From contig JAWKIL010000029.1 of assembly GCA_041394285.1 (NCBI GenBank), positions 1 to 64,000 on the forward strand: 64,000 nt of DNA. Direction: 5' to 3'. Position numbers and translations under genes: made by a program. The notes under the pieces were generated by a model that saw only the letters and a program-made list of their open reading frames with translations, did not search any database and was not told the origin of the DNA. Below, in pieces: positions 6,468 to 15,180 of this stretch. Position 1 is the first letter of the stretch, and every line of letters starts with the position of its first letter. This DNA comes from CADEDH01 sp041394285 (GTDB lineage Bacteria > Actinomycetota > Acidimicrobiia > Acidimicrobiales > SZUA-35).

Positions 6468-8516
6468 TCAGAGGCCGACGGCGCCGGCGGGGGGCTCGAT
6501 CCGGTCGGCCGGCTCGAACCCGAACACCCGGCCGTAGAACCACAGCTCAACCTCGTAGGACCGGATGATGTTGGGCTGCTGGCGGAAGCCGTGCTGCTCG
6601 CCCTCGAAGGCCACGTAGGCGTGAGGGATGCCCTTGGCCGCCACCGCGGCCACGATGGCCTCCGACTGGTTGGGCGGCACGATCTCGTCTTCCAGACCCT
6701 GGAGCACGAGCAGGGGGCACGACAGCTCGTCGGTGTGGTTGATCGGCGACCGCTCCTCGTACAGGTCGCGCCGATCGGGGTAGGGGCCGATCAGCCCGTC
6801 GAGGTAGCGGCTCTCGAACTTGTGCGTGTCGCGGGCCAGCGCCTCCAGGTCGGCCACGCCGAACAGGTTGGTGCCGGCCGAGAACACGCGGGACTGCATG
6901 AGGGCGCTGAGCACGGTGAACCCGCCGGCCGACCCGCCCCGGATGGCCATGCGGTCACCGTCGACCTCGCCGGCGGCGGCCAGGGCCTCGGCCACGGCCA
7001 CCGAGTCCTCCACGTCCACGATGCCCCAGGCCCCGTCGAGGAGGCGGCGGTAGGCCCGGCCGAAGCCGGTGGAGCCGCCGTAGTTGACGTCGGCCACGGC
7101 GAAGCCCCGGCTCGTCCAGTACTGGACCCGCAGGCTCAGCGCCGGGCTGGCGTGGGCGGTGGGGCCACCGTGGCCCATCACCACCAGCGGGGGCCGCTCG
7201 CCGGCCGGGCCACGGTACCCGGGCCCGGTGGGCGGGTAGAAGAAGGCGTTGGCCTGCCGCTGGCCGTCGGGGCCCGAGGCATAGGTGTAGGTGCGGGCGG
7301 TGGAGAACCAGCCCTCGCCCAGCGGCTCGCCGTCGCTGCCCACCAGGGCTTCGGCGGGGCGGTGAACGGCCACGGTGCGCCCCGAGAGATCGAGCTCGGT
7401 GATCGTGGGCAGGCTGGTGGCGGTGGCCCCGTTGACCAGGATCGTGCCCCAGGCGGTGGCGGCCACCGTCTCCACGTGCACCAGATCGGTGGGGATGGGC
7501 GACGGTTCGGCACCCCGGGGCCCGGCGGCGCCGCCGCCGATCAGGGCCAGACGGTCGACCGCCGCCTCGGTGATGATCACCACCAGGCGCCCGTCGGGGA
7601 GCTCGGTCCACTGCTGGGAACCGAAGACCCAGGCCGGCGTGCCGATCTCGGCCCCCTCCAGCGTGGTCAGCGGCTGGTGGCGGGACGAACCGGGGGTCCA
7701 GGCGTGCAGGTTCCACCAGCCGTTGGCGTCGGTGGAGAACACCAGGCGCCCGTCGGCCGTCCAGTCCGGCCCCTGGATCGACTCGGCCGGCCCGCCCGCC
7801 ACCACGTGGGTGTTGCCGAGGCGCATGCCGCCGAACACGGGGGCCACGCACAGCTCGGTGCCGTCCCACGGCATGCGGGGATGGTTCCAGCGCAGCCAGG
7901 CCAGCCACCGGCCGTCGGGAGAGAACCGGGGGGCGGCCACGAAGTCGGCCTGGGGGCGGCCGTCGGCCCCGGCCCCGATGATCCGGGGCTCGGCCGGGCC
8001 GGCCTCGGGCACGTTGCCGGTGGCGATGGCCACCAGCTCGTTCACCGCCTCGGCCCCCTCCTCGTGCCGCTCGCGCACGCACACCAGCCAGGGCTCGGCC
8101 GGATGCTCCCGTCCGTCGGCGTAGCGCCAGGCCCGGGGGGCGGGCGGCTCGGGGGTGAGGGCCTCGGGTTCGGCGTCGGCGCCGGGATCGAAGCGGTAGA
8201 GCCGCTGGTCTGTCCACTGGGCCAGGTAGACGCAGTCCGCGCCCGGCCACCACGCTCCTCCCCCGTACTCGTGCACCAGGGTGCGGGCCGACCATGGGGC
8301 GTCGAGCAGATCGACCGTGGGGGCGTCGGCCGAGGCCCGGCCCACCAGCACCGACCGGCCGCCTTCGGCCGGGCGCAGCTCGGACCAGATGACACCGGTG
8401 CCCCACGGCGCCGGACCCCCCAGCCCCACGCTCCCCGAGGCCAGCAGGGCGGCCGACAGGGGCGAGGGCCAGGTGCCGTAGGGGGCCTCGACCGGCCCCG
8501 GCGACGGTGCGGTCAT
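6468..8516 (-). CDS. S9-family prolyl oligopeptidase-type serine peptidase
   Basis: A 682-residue protein with an N-terminal beta-propeller region (repeated PDGRW / DGRLVF blades, about residues 20-400) and a C-terminal alpha/beta-hydrolase peptidase domain. The catalytic serine is in IRGGSAGG (about 529), the aspartate in LEDEIVPPNQ (about 608) and the histidine in EGEQHGFRQ (about 641). This is the dipeptidyl/acylaminoacyl peptidase type. No signal peptide is visible, so it is probably cytoplasmic and trims peptides. ATG at 8516 was chosen because homology-like sequence (MTAPSPG, then a propeller) begins there and the next gene ends 12 bp upstream, suggesting co-transcription with the aminotransferase. 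Confidence 0.9.
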   Translation of the reverse strand: MTAPSPGPVEAPYGTWPSPLSAALLASGSVGLGGPAPWGTGVIWSELRPAEGGRSVLVGRASADAPTVDLLDAPWSARTLVHEYGGGAWWPGADCVYLAQWTDQRLYRFDPGADAEPEALTPEPPAPRAWRYADGREHPAEPWLVCVRERHEEGAEAVNELVAIATGNVPEAGPAEPRIIGAGADGRPQADFVAAPRFSPDGRWLAWLRWNHPRMPWDGTELCVAPVFGGMRLGNTHVVAGGPAESIQGPDWTADGRLVFSTDANGWWNLHAWTPGSSRHQPLTTLEGAEIGTPAWVFGSQQWTELPDGRLVVIITEAAVDRLALIGGGAAGPRGAEPSPIPTDLVHVETVAATAWGTILVNGATATSLPTITELDLSGRTVAVHRPAEALVGSDGEPLGEGWFSTARTYTYASGPDGQRQANAFFYPPTGPGYRGPAGERPPLVVMGHGGPTAHASPALSLRVQYWTSRGFAVADVNYGGSTGFGRAYRRLLDGAWGIVDVEDSVAVAEALAAAGEVDGDRMAIRGGSAGGFTVLSALMQSRVFSAGTNLFGVADLEALARDTHKFESRYLDGLIGPYPDRRDLYEERSPINHTDELSCPLLVLQGLEDEIVPPNQSEAIVAAVAAKGIPHAYVAFEGEQHGFRQQPNIIRSYEVELWFYGRVFGFEPADRIEPPAGAVGL

Positions 8517-8527
8517 GGAGGAGCCTC

Positions 8528-9733
8528 CTATCGGGCCTGGGCCAGCAGATCGGCCAGGCGGGTGAGCCCCTCCGTCATGTCGTCGTCGCCCATGGCGAAC
8601 GAGAACCGGGCGTAGCCGGGGGCGCCGAACGCCTCGCCGGGCACGAAGGCCACCTTGGCCTGCTCCAGCACGACGTCGGCCAGCTCCAGGGTGGAACCGA
8701 TCGTGCGGCCGGCCAGCTCCTTGCCCAGCAGCCCCTCGAACGAGGGGAAGGCGTAGAAGGCGCCCTCGGGCATGAGGCACTCCACGCCCACGATGGCGTC
8801 GAGCAGCTTGTGCATCACCAGGCGGCGACGGTCGAACGCCACCCGCATGGCGGCCACCGCCGTCAGGTCGCCCGACACGGCGGCCAGGGCCGCCCGCTGG
8901 GCGATGTTGTCGACGTTGGACGTCTGGTGGCTCTGGAGGTTGTCGAGGGCCTTGGCCACGTCGGGCGGGGCGATGACCCAGCCCACCCGCCAGCCGGTCA
9001 TGGCGTAGGTCTTGGCCACCCCGTTGAGCACGATGCACGTGTCGGCGATCTCGGGCACCAGCGTGGGCATCGAGTGGAACTGCACGCCGTCATACGTCAG
9101 GTGCTCGTAGATCTCGTCGGTGATCACCCAGACCCCGTTGGCCAGCGCCCAGTGGGCGATGGCCTCGATCTCCTCTTTGGGATAGACGGCGCCGGTGGGG
9201 TTCGACGGGCTGACGAAGATCAGGGCCTTGGTGTTGGGGGTGCGGGCCGCCTCGAGCTGGTCAACCGTCACCCGGAAGCCGCTGTGGATCGTGGTGGGCA
9301 CCTCCACCGGTACCCCGCCGGCGATGCGGACGGGCTCGGGGTAGGTGGTCCAGTAGGGGGCGGGGATCAGGACCTCGTCGCCCTCGTCGACCAGGGCGGC
9401 GATCGAGTTGAACACGGCGTGCTTGCCACCGTTGGTCACCACCACCTGGTTGGCCTTCACGCTGTAGCCCGAGTCCCGCAGGGTCTTGGCCGCGATGGCC
9501 TCCCGCAGCTCGGGCAGGCCGCCGGTGGCGGTGTAGCGGTGGTTCTTCGGGTCACGGCAGGCGGCGACGGCGGCCTCGACGATGTAGTCCGGCGTGGGGA
9601 AGTCGGGCTCGCCGGCCCCGAAGCCGATCACGGGCTCGCCGGCCGCCTTCAGCTGGTTGGCCTTGTTGCTGACGGCCAGGGTGGCCGACGGGGCGATGGA
9701 GGCGATTCGGGCGGCGATGCGGCCATGAGCCAT
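8528..9733 (-). CDS. aspC: aspartate-type class I/II PLP aminotransferase
   Basis: A 401-residue fold-type I aminotransferase. It shows the substrate-binding GAGEPDFPTP loop, YTATGGLPELREAIA, SNPTGAVYPKEE, the cofactor aspartate in VWVITDEIYEHL, the Schiff-base lysine in NGVAKTYAMTGWRVGW (about residue 241) and the substrate-binding arginine in ARFSFAMGDDD. It most resembles aspartate (or aspartate/prephenate) aminotransferases of the I-beta group. It would transfer the amino group between aspartate and 2-oxoglutarate. The specificity assignment is by family only. Confidence 0.9.
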   Translation of the reverse strand: MAHGRIAARIASIAPSATLAVSNKANQLKAAGEPVIGFGAGEPDFPTPDYIVEAAVAACRDPKNHRYTATGGLPELREAIAAKTLRDSGYSVKANQVVVTNGGKHAVFNSIAALVDEGDEVLIPAPYWTTYPEPVRIAGGVPVEVPTTIHSGFRVTVDQLEAARTPNTKALIFVSPSNPTGAVYPKEEIEAIAHWALANGVWVITDEIYEHLTYDGVQFHSMPTLVPEIADTCIVLNGVAKTYAMTGWRVGWVIAPPDVAKALDNLQSHQTSNVDNIAQRAALAAVSGDLTAVAAMRVAFDRRRLVMHKLLDAIVGVECLMPEGAFYAFPSFEGLLGKELAGRTIGSTLELADVVLEQAKVAFVPGEAFGAPGYARFSFAMGDDDMTEGLTRLADLLAQAR

Positions 9734-9881
9734 GATGGTCTCCGTTGCTCGGCTCGGGGGGCGTGTGGTACTGCGGCCTTCAATCCTGGCAGCACATCGC
9801 CCCGGCCCCTCACGGATTTCGCCACTTTCGACCCCGACCCACCCGGCCGTCCGGTGCCGCCCTCCGGGCCAACACCTCTAG

Positions 9882-9918
9882 TTGCACTTGCCGATCCTCC
9901 GATGTTAGGTTGTCCTAA
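9882..9918 (+). promoter_or_regulatory. efe promoter with IdeR/DtxR-type iron box
   Basis: TTGCAC (9882-9887) is followed after 17 bp by TTAGGT (9905-9910). The -10 lies inside the palindrome TTAGG-TTGT-CCTAA (9905-9918), which agrees well with the first 14 positions of the IdeR/DtxR consensus (TTAGGTTAG-CTAA). Iron-loaded IdeR would occlude the -10, fitting an iron-uptake operon that starts 52 bp downstream. Confidence 0.65.
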
Positions 9919-9970
9919 GACGCCGGTCCCCCCGGCGTCGGTCGGAGTCGTCCGCCCGGAGGAGTGCCCG

Positions 9971-10828
9971 ATGTTCGCCAACTTCCTGATCGGCTTGCGA
10001 GAAGGTCTCGAAGCATCGCTGGTGGTGGGCATCCTCGTGGCCTACCTGGCCCGCACCCACCGGCGCGACCTGCTGCCCAAGGTCTGGCTCGGCGTCGGGT
10101 TCGCGGTGGCCGTGTCGCTGGCCGCCGGCGCCGCCCTCACGTTCGGGCCCCGGGGCCTGAGCTTCGAGGCCCAGGAGATGATCGGCGGCACGCTGTCGAT
10201 CGTGGCCGTTGGCTTCGTCACCTGGATGATCTTCTGGATGGCCCGCACCTCCCGGGCCCTGCGCTCGGAGCTGGAGGGCCGCATGGCCGTGGCCGTGGCC
10301 GCCGGGGGCACCAGCCTCGTGCTGCTGTCGGCCCTGGCGGTGGGCCGGGAGGGCCTGGAGACGGCCCTGTTCGTGTGGGCCGCGGCCCAGGCCACCGGCT
10401 CGTCCACCTCCCCCATCATCGGAGCCCTCCTCGGTCTGGCCGTGGCCGTGGTGCTGGGGATCGGGGTGTACAAGGGGGCGCTGCACCTCAACCTGGCGAC
10501 GTTCTTCCGCTGGACGGGGGCGGCGCTGGTGGTGGTAGCCGGCGGGGTGCTGGCCTACGGCATCCACGACCTGCAGGAGGCCCGGTTCCTGCCCGGGCTC
10601 AACACCATCGCCTTCGATGTGAGCGACACGATCCCGCCCGGCTCGTGGTACGGCACCCTGCTCAAGGGCACCGTGAACTTCTCGCCCCGCACCACCGTGC
10701 TGGAGGCGATCGCCTGGACCTGCTACGTGGTCCCGGTGCTCTTCCTGTTCTGGCGCTCGGTCCGCACCCCGGCCCCGCGCCCGACCAGCAAACCCACCCA
10801 CCCCACTCCCGATGCTGTGAGCGTGTGA
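9971..10828 (+). CDS. efeU: FTR1-family high-affinity iron permease
   Basis: This 285-residue polytopic membrane protein carries the two FTR1 signature motifs: REGLEAS near residues 10-16 and REGLETA near 127-133, whose glutamates coordinate iron. About seven hydrophobic helices are visible. It imports ferric iron in the EfeUOB system. The gene heads an operon with a cupredoxin lipoprotein, efeO and efeB, all close or overlapping, and an iron box overlaps its promoter. Confidence 0.92.
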   Translation: MFANFLIGLREGLEASLVVGILVAYLARTHRRDLLPKVWLGVGFAVAVSLAAGAALTFGPRGLSFEAQEMIGGTLSIVAVGFVTWMIFWMARTSRALRSELEGRMAVAVAAGGTSLVLLSALAVGREGLETALFVWAAAQATGSSTSPIIGALLGLAVAVVLGIGVYKGALHLNLATFFRWTGAALVVVAGGVLAYGIHDLQEARFLPGLNTIAFDVSDTIPPGSWYGTLLKGTVNFSPRTTVLEAIAWTCYVVPVLFLFWRSVRTPAPRPTSKPTHPTPDAVSV

Positions 10829-10829
10829 G

Positions 10830-11210
10830 ATGACCATCGCCCGGTTCCGGGCCGGCGCCCTGGCGGCGTCGGTCCTCGTCTTCCCTGCCCTGGCGGCCTG
10901 CTCGTCCGATGGTGGCTCGTCGGAGAACGCCACCGCGGTGGCCGTCACCAGCACGGCCGACGCCTGCGAGCTGAGCGCGACCACGGCCCCCGCCGGGCCC
11001 GTGACCTTCACGGTGAGGAACGACGGCAACGAGACGACCGAGTTCTACGTCTACGAAGAAGACGGCACCACCATCGTGAGCGAGGTGGAGAACATCGGCC
11101 CCGGCACCAGCCGGGAGCTGTCGGTGGACCTGGAGGCCGGCACCTACGAGACGGCGTGCAAGCCGGGCCAGGCGGGCGACGGCATCCGGGGCGACTTCAC
11201 CGTCAGCTGA
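10830..11210 (+). CDS. EfeO-like cupredoxin-domain lipoprotein (cupredoxin only)
   Basis: A 126-residue protein with a lipoprotein signal (FPALAAC, lipid-modified Cys about 24) followed by a single cupredoxin-like domain (VTSTADACELSATTAPAG ... FYVYEEDGTTIVSEVENIGPG ... YETACKPGQAGDGIRGDF). It aligns throughout with the N-terminal domain of the efeO product encoded 89 bp downstream, sharing FTVxNDG, EVENIGPG and ACKPG-AGDGIR. It has no imelysin domain. It begins one base after the efeU stop. A periplasmic-side iron or copper carrier that assists EfeU is a reasonable inference. It probably arose by partial tandem duplication. Confidence 0.85.
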   Translation: MTIARFRAGALAASVLVFPALAACSSDGGSSENATAVAVTSTADACELSATTAPAGPVTFTVRNDGNETTEFYVYEEDGTTIVSEVENIGPGTSRELSVDLEAGTYETACKPGQAGDGIRGDFTVS

Positions 11211-11299
11211 CCCCGCTCCCGCCAGCACCCATCGTCGGCTGAGTCGGGCCGCCCCGGCTCCTGTTCCGTCGCGTTCCCGATTCGAGAGAGGTACCTCCC

Positions 11300-12487
11300 A
11301 TGTTCCTGACCCGGCGCGCCCTGGCGCTCGCTCTGTTCCCGACGGCCCCGCTCCTGGCCGCCGCCTGCACCTCCGCCGCTACCGAGTCGGCCGACGGGGG
11401 CCGCAGCGGCGGAGGCTCCGATGGCCCGATCGCCGTCACCAGCACCGACGACGAGTGCCGGCTCGCCGCCACCTCGGCCCCGGCCGGAGCGGTCACGTTC
11501 GCCGTGACCAACGACGGCGGGCAGGTGACCGAGTTCTACCTGCTGGCGGCGGACGGTGTGGCCGTGGTCGGGGAGGTGGAGAACATCGGGCCCGGCGTGT
11601 CCCGCCAGCTCACCGTGGAGGTGGACCCGGGCCGCTACGTGGCCGCCTGCAAGCCGGGCATGGCGGGCGACGGGATCCGGGCCGACTTCACCGTCACCGA
11701 GGCCGGGGCCACCGCCACCACCGTCGGTGCCGAGCGGGCAGCCCAGCTGGCCACCGCCACCGCCGCCTACGAGCGCTTCGTGCAGACCGAGGCGGCGGCC
11801 CTGGCCGACAAGACCGGGCAGTTCGCCCAGCTCGTGATCGCCGGCGACGACGAGGCGGCCCGCACCCTCTACCCCGACGCCCGCACCCACTGGGAGCGGA
11901 TCGAGCCGGTGGCCGAGTCGTTCGGCGACCTCGACCCCCGGCTCGATCTCCGGGAGGCCGACCTGGAGCCGGGCCAGACCTGGACCGGTTGGCACGCACT
12001 GGAGAAGGAGCTGTGGCCGCCGGCCGAGGGCTACGCCCCGCTCTCGCCGGACCAGCGGCGGAACCTGGCCGACAAGCTCGTGACCGACACCGACGAGCTG
12101 GTGGCCCGGGTGGCCGACCTCGAGCTCACCCCGTCGCAGCTCGGCAACGGAGCCAAGGAGCTGCTCGACGAGGTGGCCACCGGGAAGGTGACGGGCGAGG
12201 AGGAGATCTGGTCCCACACCGACCTGTGGGACTTCCAGGCCAACGTCGACGGGGCCCGGGCCGCCTTCGAGGCCCTGGAACCGGTGGTCACAGCCGAGGA
12301 TCCGGACCTGGCGGCGACCCTGACCGAGCGGTTCGAGGCCATCGACGCCGAGCTCGGCCAGCACCGGACCGGCGACGCCTTCGCCTTCTACGACGCCCTC
12401 GACCCGGCCCAGGTCAACCGGCTGGCGGCCGCCGTCGACGCCCTCAGCGAGCCCCTGTCCCGGCTCACGGTCACCGTGGTCGCATGA
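11300..12487 (+). CDS. efeO: iron-uptake lipoprotein EfeO (cupredoxin + imelysin/M75)
   Basis: A 395-residue protein with a lipoprotein signal (LLAAAC), a cupredoxin domain at about 42-135 and an imelysin-like M75 domain at about 150-395. The M75 HxxE metal motif is visible in GWHALEKELW (His about 232). EfeO binds ferric or ferrous iron outside the membrane and passes it to EfeU. The stop overlaps the efeB start (ATGA), showing translational coupling. Confidence 0.92.
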   Translation: MFLTRRALALALFPTAPLLAAACTSAATESADGGRSGGGSDGPIAVTSTDDECRLAATSAPAGAVTFAVTNDGGQVTEFYLLAADGVAVVGEVENIGPGVSRQLTVEVDPGRYVAACKPGMAGDGIRADFTVTEAGATATTVGAERAAQLATATAAYERFVQTEAAALADKTGQFAQLVIAGDDEAARTLYPDARTHWERIEPVAESFGDLDPRLDLREADLEPGQTWTGWHALEKELWPPAEGYAPLSPDQRRNLADKLVTDTDELVARVADLELTPSQLGNGAKELLDEVATGKVTGEEEIWSHTDLWDFQANVDGARAAFEALEPVVTAEDPDLAATLTERFEAIDAELGQHRTGDAFAFYDALDPAQVNRLAAAVDALSEPLSRLTVTVVA

Positions 12488-13791
12488 CGGCGACCACCGC
12501 CGGCGCCGACCGGCGCTGGACCCGCCGCCGGTTCCTGGCCGCCGGCACGGCCACGGCGGCCGCCGCCGGGGCCGGCACCGCAGCGGCCGTCACCCGGGGC
12601 GGCAGCGCCGCCGGGCCGGGACCGAACCCTGGCGGCGGGGACGCAACCGTCGCCTTCCACGGTCGGCACCAGGCCGGCATCACCACCCCGCCCCAGGCCC
12701 GGCTCCAGCTGGCGGCCTTCGACGTCACCACCGAGCGCCGCCACGAGCTGGTGGACCTGCTGCGGGCCTGGACGTCGGCTGCGGCCCAGATGACGGCCGG
12801 GCGGGAGGTGGGCGCCACCGGCGCCACCGGCGGGCCGGCCCTGGCCCCGCCGGACGATACGGGCGAAGCGCTCGACCTCGCCCCGTCCCGCCTCACGATC
12901 ACCGTGGGGTTCGGCCCCGGCCTGTTCGGGGCCCGCCGGGGCACCGACGACCGCTTCGGCCTGGCCGCCCGGCGGCCGGCCGCCCTCCAGCCGCTCCCCC
13001 ACTTCCCGGGCGACGACCTCGATCCCGCCCGCAGCGGCGGCGACCTGTGCCTCCAGGTCTGCGCCGACGAAGCCCAGATCGCCTTCCACGCCGTTCGCAA
13101 CCTGGCCCGCATCGGCTTCGGCGCGGTCACACCCCGGTGGTCGCAGCTCGGCTTCGGCCAGGCCGCCGGGGCGACACCGTCGGGAACCACGCCCCGCAAC
13201 CTGATGGGGTTCAAGGACGGCACGGCCAACCTGGGGGCGGGGCGGCCCGACCTGCTCGACGAGTACGTGTGGGTGGGCCCCGACGACGATCCGGGCGCCG
13301 GCTGGCTGGCCGGTGGCACCTACCTGGTGGCCCGCCGGATCGCCATGCACATCGAGACGTGGGACCGGTCGTCGCGGGCCGAGCAGGAAGCCGTCTTCGG
13401 CCGGGACAAACGGCACGGCGCCCCCCTGTCGGGCGGCACCGAGACGACGGTGCCCGACTTCGAGGTCACCGGCTCCGACGGGGCGCCGCTCATCCCGCTC
13501 GACGCCCACGTGCGCCTGGCCCATCCCGACACCAACGGCGGGAGCCGGCTGCTGCGCCGGGGCTACAACTTCGCCGACGGCACCGACGCCCTGGGCCGGC
13601 TCGACGGCGGCCTGTTCTTCGTGGCGTTCACCCGTGACCCCCATCGCCACTTCGTGCCGATCCAGAGCCGGCTGGCCGGCGGCGACGCCCTCAACGAGTA
13701 CATCAAGGTCACCGGTTCGGCCCTGTTCGCCGTGCCTCCCGGCGTGACCGGGCCCGGGGGACACTGGGGTGAGGCGCTGCTGGCGCCCTAG
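12484..13791 (+). CDS. efeB: Tat-exported DyP-type heme peroxidase EfeB
   Basis: A 435-residue protein with a twin-arginine signal (RRRFLAAG at residues 14-21 followed by an Ala-rich core) and a dye-decolourising peroxidase domain. The GxxDG motif is GFKDGTANL, with the distal aspartate at about 244, and the C-terminal arginine/phenylalanine heme-pocket segment RRGYNFADG is present. EfeB acts outside the membrane in the Efe iron-uptake system, oxidising ferrous iron or removing iron from heme. It is the last gene of the efe operon. Confidence 0.92.
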   Translation: MTATTAGADRRWTRRRFLAAGTATAAAAGAGTAAAVTRGGSAAGPGPNPGGGDATVAFHGRHQAGITTPPQARLQLAAFDVTTERRHELVDLLRAWTSAAAQMTAGREVGATGATGGPALAPPDDTGEALDLAPSRLTITVGFGPGLFGARRGTDDRFGLAARRPAALQPLPHFPGDDLDPARSGGDLCLQVCADEAQIAFHAVRNLARIGFGAVTPRWSQLGFGQAAGATPSGTTPRNLMGFKDGTANLGAGRPDLLDEYVWVGPDDDPGAGWLAGGTYLVARRIAMHIETWDRSSRAEQEAVFGRDKRHGAPLSGGTETTVPDFEVTGSDGAPLIPLDAHVRLAHPDTNGGSRLLRRGYNFADGTDALGRLDGGLFFVAFTRDPHRHFVPIQSRLAGGDALNEYIKVTGSALFAVPPGVTGPGGHWGEALLAP

Positions 13792-13843
13792 TGACGAGCA
13801 CCGACGCGCTGGCGGCGCCACGCCGGAGGCGTACCATCGGGGC

Positions 13844-15172
13844 ATGCCCGAGTTCTTCACCGACGTGTCCGGCCCCATCCCCTACCTCGGCCCCGACTCG
13901 AACGACCCCTTGTCGTTCCGCTGGTACGACAAGGACCGGGTGGTGGCCGGCCGCCGGATGGAAGACCACCTGCGCTTCGCCGTGTGCTACTGGCACAGCT
14001 TCAACTGGGACGGGTTCGACATCTTCGGCGCCGGCACGCTCGACCGGCCGTGGCTGGCCGCCGGGCTGGACCCGATGGAGGCGGCCCGGGCCAAGCAGGA
14101 CGCCGCCTTCGAGTTCTTCGCCAAGCTCGGCGTGCCCTTCTACTGCTTCCACGACGTCGACATGGCCCCCGCCGGGGACACGTTCGCCGAGGCCACGGCG
14201 AACCTGAACGAGCTGGTGGAGCGGGCCGCCGGGCTGCAGGAGCAGACCGGTGTGGGCCTGCTGTGGGGCACGGCCAACCTGTTCAGCCACCCCCGGTTCG
14301 CCGCCGGGGCCGCCACCAACCCGAACCCCGAGATGTTCGCCCGGGCCGCGGGCCAGGTGTGCAACATCCTGGAGGCCACCCACCGTCTGGGCGGCGCCAA
14401 CTATGTGCTGTGGGGCGGCCGGGAGGGCTACGAGACCCTGCTCAACACCGACCTGAAGCGGGAGGCCGACCAGCTGGCCCGGTTCATGCACCTGGTGGTG
14501 GAGCACAAGCACCGGATCGGCTTCACCGGCACGATCCTCATCGAGCCCAAGCCGTTCGAGCCCACCAAGCACCAGTACGACTACGACTCGGCCACCGTCC
14601 ACGCCTTCCTCCAGCGCTACGACCTGGCCGACGAGATCAAGGTCAACATCGAGGTCAACCACGCCACCCTGGCCGGCCACGACTTCCACCACGAGATCGC
14701 CTACGCCAACGCGGCGGGGATCTTCGGCTCGATCGACGCCAACGCCGGCGACGACCGCCTGGGCTGGGACGTCGACCGGTTCCCGGTGTCGGTGGAGCAG
14801 ATGACGCTGGGCATGTACGAGATCCTGCGGGCCGGTGGCTTCACCACCGGCGGCCTCAACTTCGACGCCAAGCTGCGGCGCCAGTCGATCGACCGCACCG
14901 ACCTGTTCCACGCCCACATCGCCGGCATGGACACCATGGCCCGGGCCCTGCTGGCGGCCAGCCTCCTGGTGGAGGAGGGCGAGCTGGAGGCCAACCGGGA
15001 AGCCCGCTACGCCGGCTGGGAGGGCGATCTGGGCCGCGACATCATGAACGGCTCGCTCGACCTGCCCGCGCTGCGCAAGCGGGCGGCCGACGCCCCCGAC
15101 CCCGCCCCCGTGAGCGGGCGCCAGGAGGCGCTGGAGAACCTGGTGGCCCGCGCCGTCGAACGGGCCCGATAG
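13844..15172 (+). CDS. xylA: xylose isomerase
   Basis: A 442-residue class II-length xylose isomerase. Visible motifs are YWHSFNWDGFDIFGAGT, FYCFHDVDMAP (catalytic His), the metal-binding VNIEVNHATLAGHDFHHE and GSIDANAGDDRLGWD segments, and GGLNFDAKLRR. It converts D-xylose to D-xylulose. The chosen ATG gives the usual MPEFF start. No xylulokinase or sugar transporter gene is adjacent, so it is isolated from a xylose operon here. It converges on lgt with only 8 bp between the stops. Confidence 0.93.
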   Translation: MPEFFTDVSGPIPYLGPDSNDPLSFRWYDKDRVVAGRRMEDHLRFAVCYWHSFNWDGFDIFGAGTLDRPWLAAGLDPMEAARAKQDAAFEFFAKLGVPFYCFHDVDMAPAGDTFAEATANLNELVERAAGLQEQTGVGLLWGTANLFSHPRFAAGAATNPNPEMFARAAGQVCNILEATHRLGGANYVLWGGREGYETLLNTDLKREADQLARFMHLVVEHKHRIGFTGTILIEPKPFEPTKHQYDYDSATVHAFLQRYDLADEIKVNIEVNHATLAGHDFHHEIAYANAAGIFGSIDANAGDDRLGWDVDRFPVSVEQMTLGMYEILRAGGFTTGGLNFDAKLRRQSIDRTDLFHAHIAGMDTMARALLAASLLVEEGELEANREARYAGWEGDLGRDIMNGSLDLPALRKRAADAPDPAPVSGRQEALENLVARAVERAR

Positions 15173-15180
15173 CCGACGGC

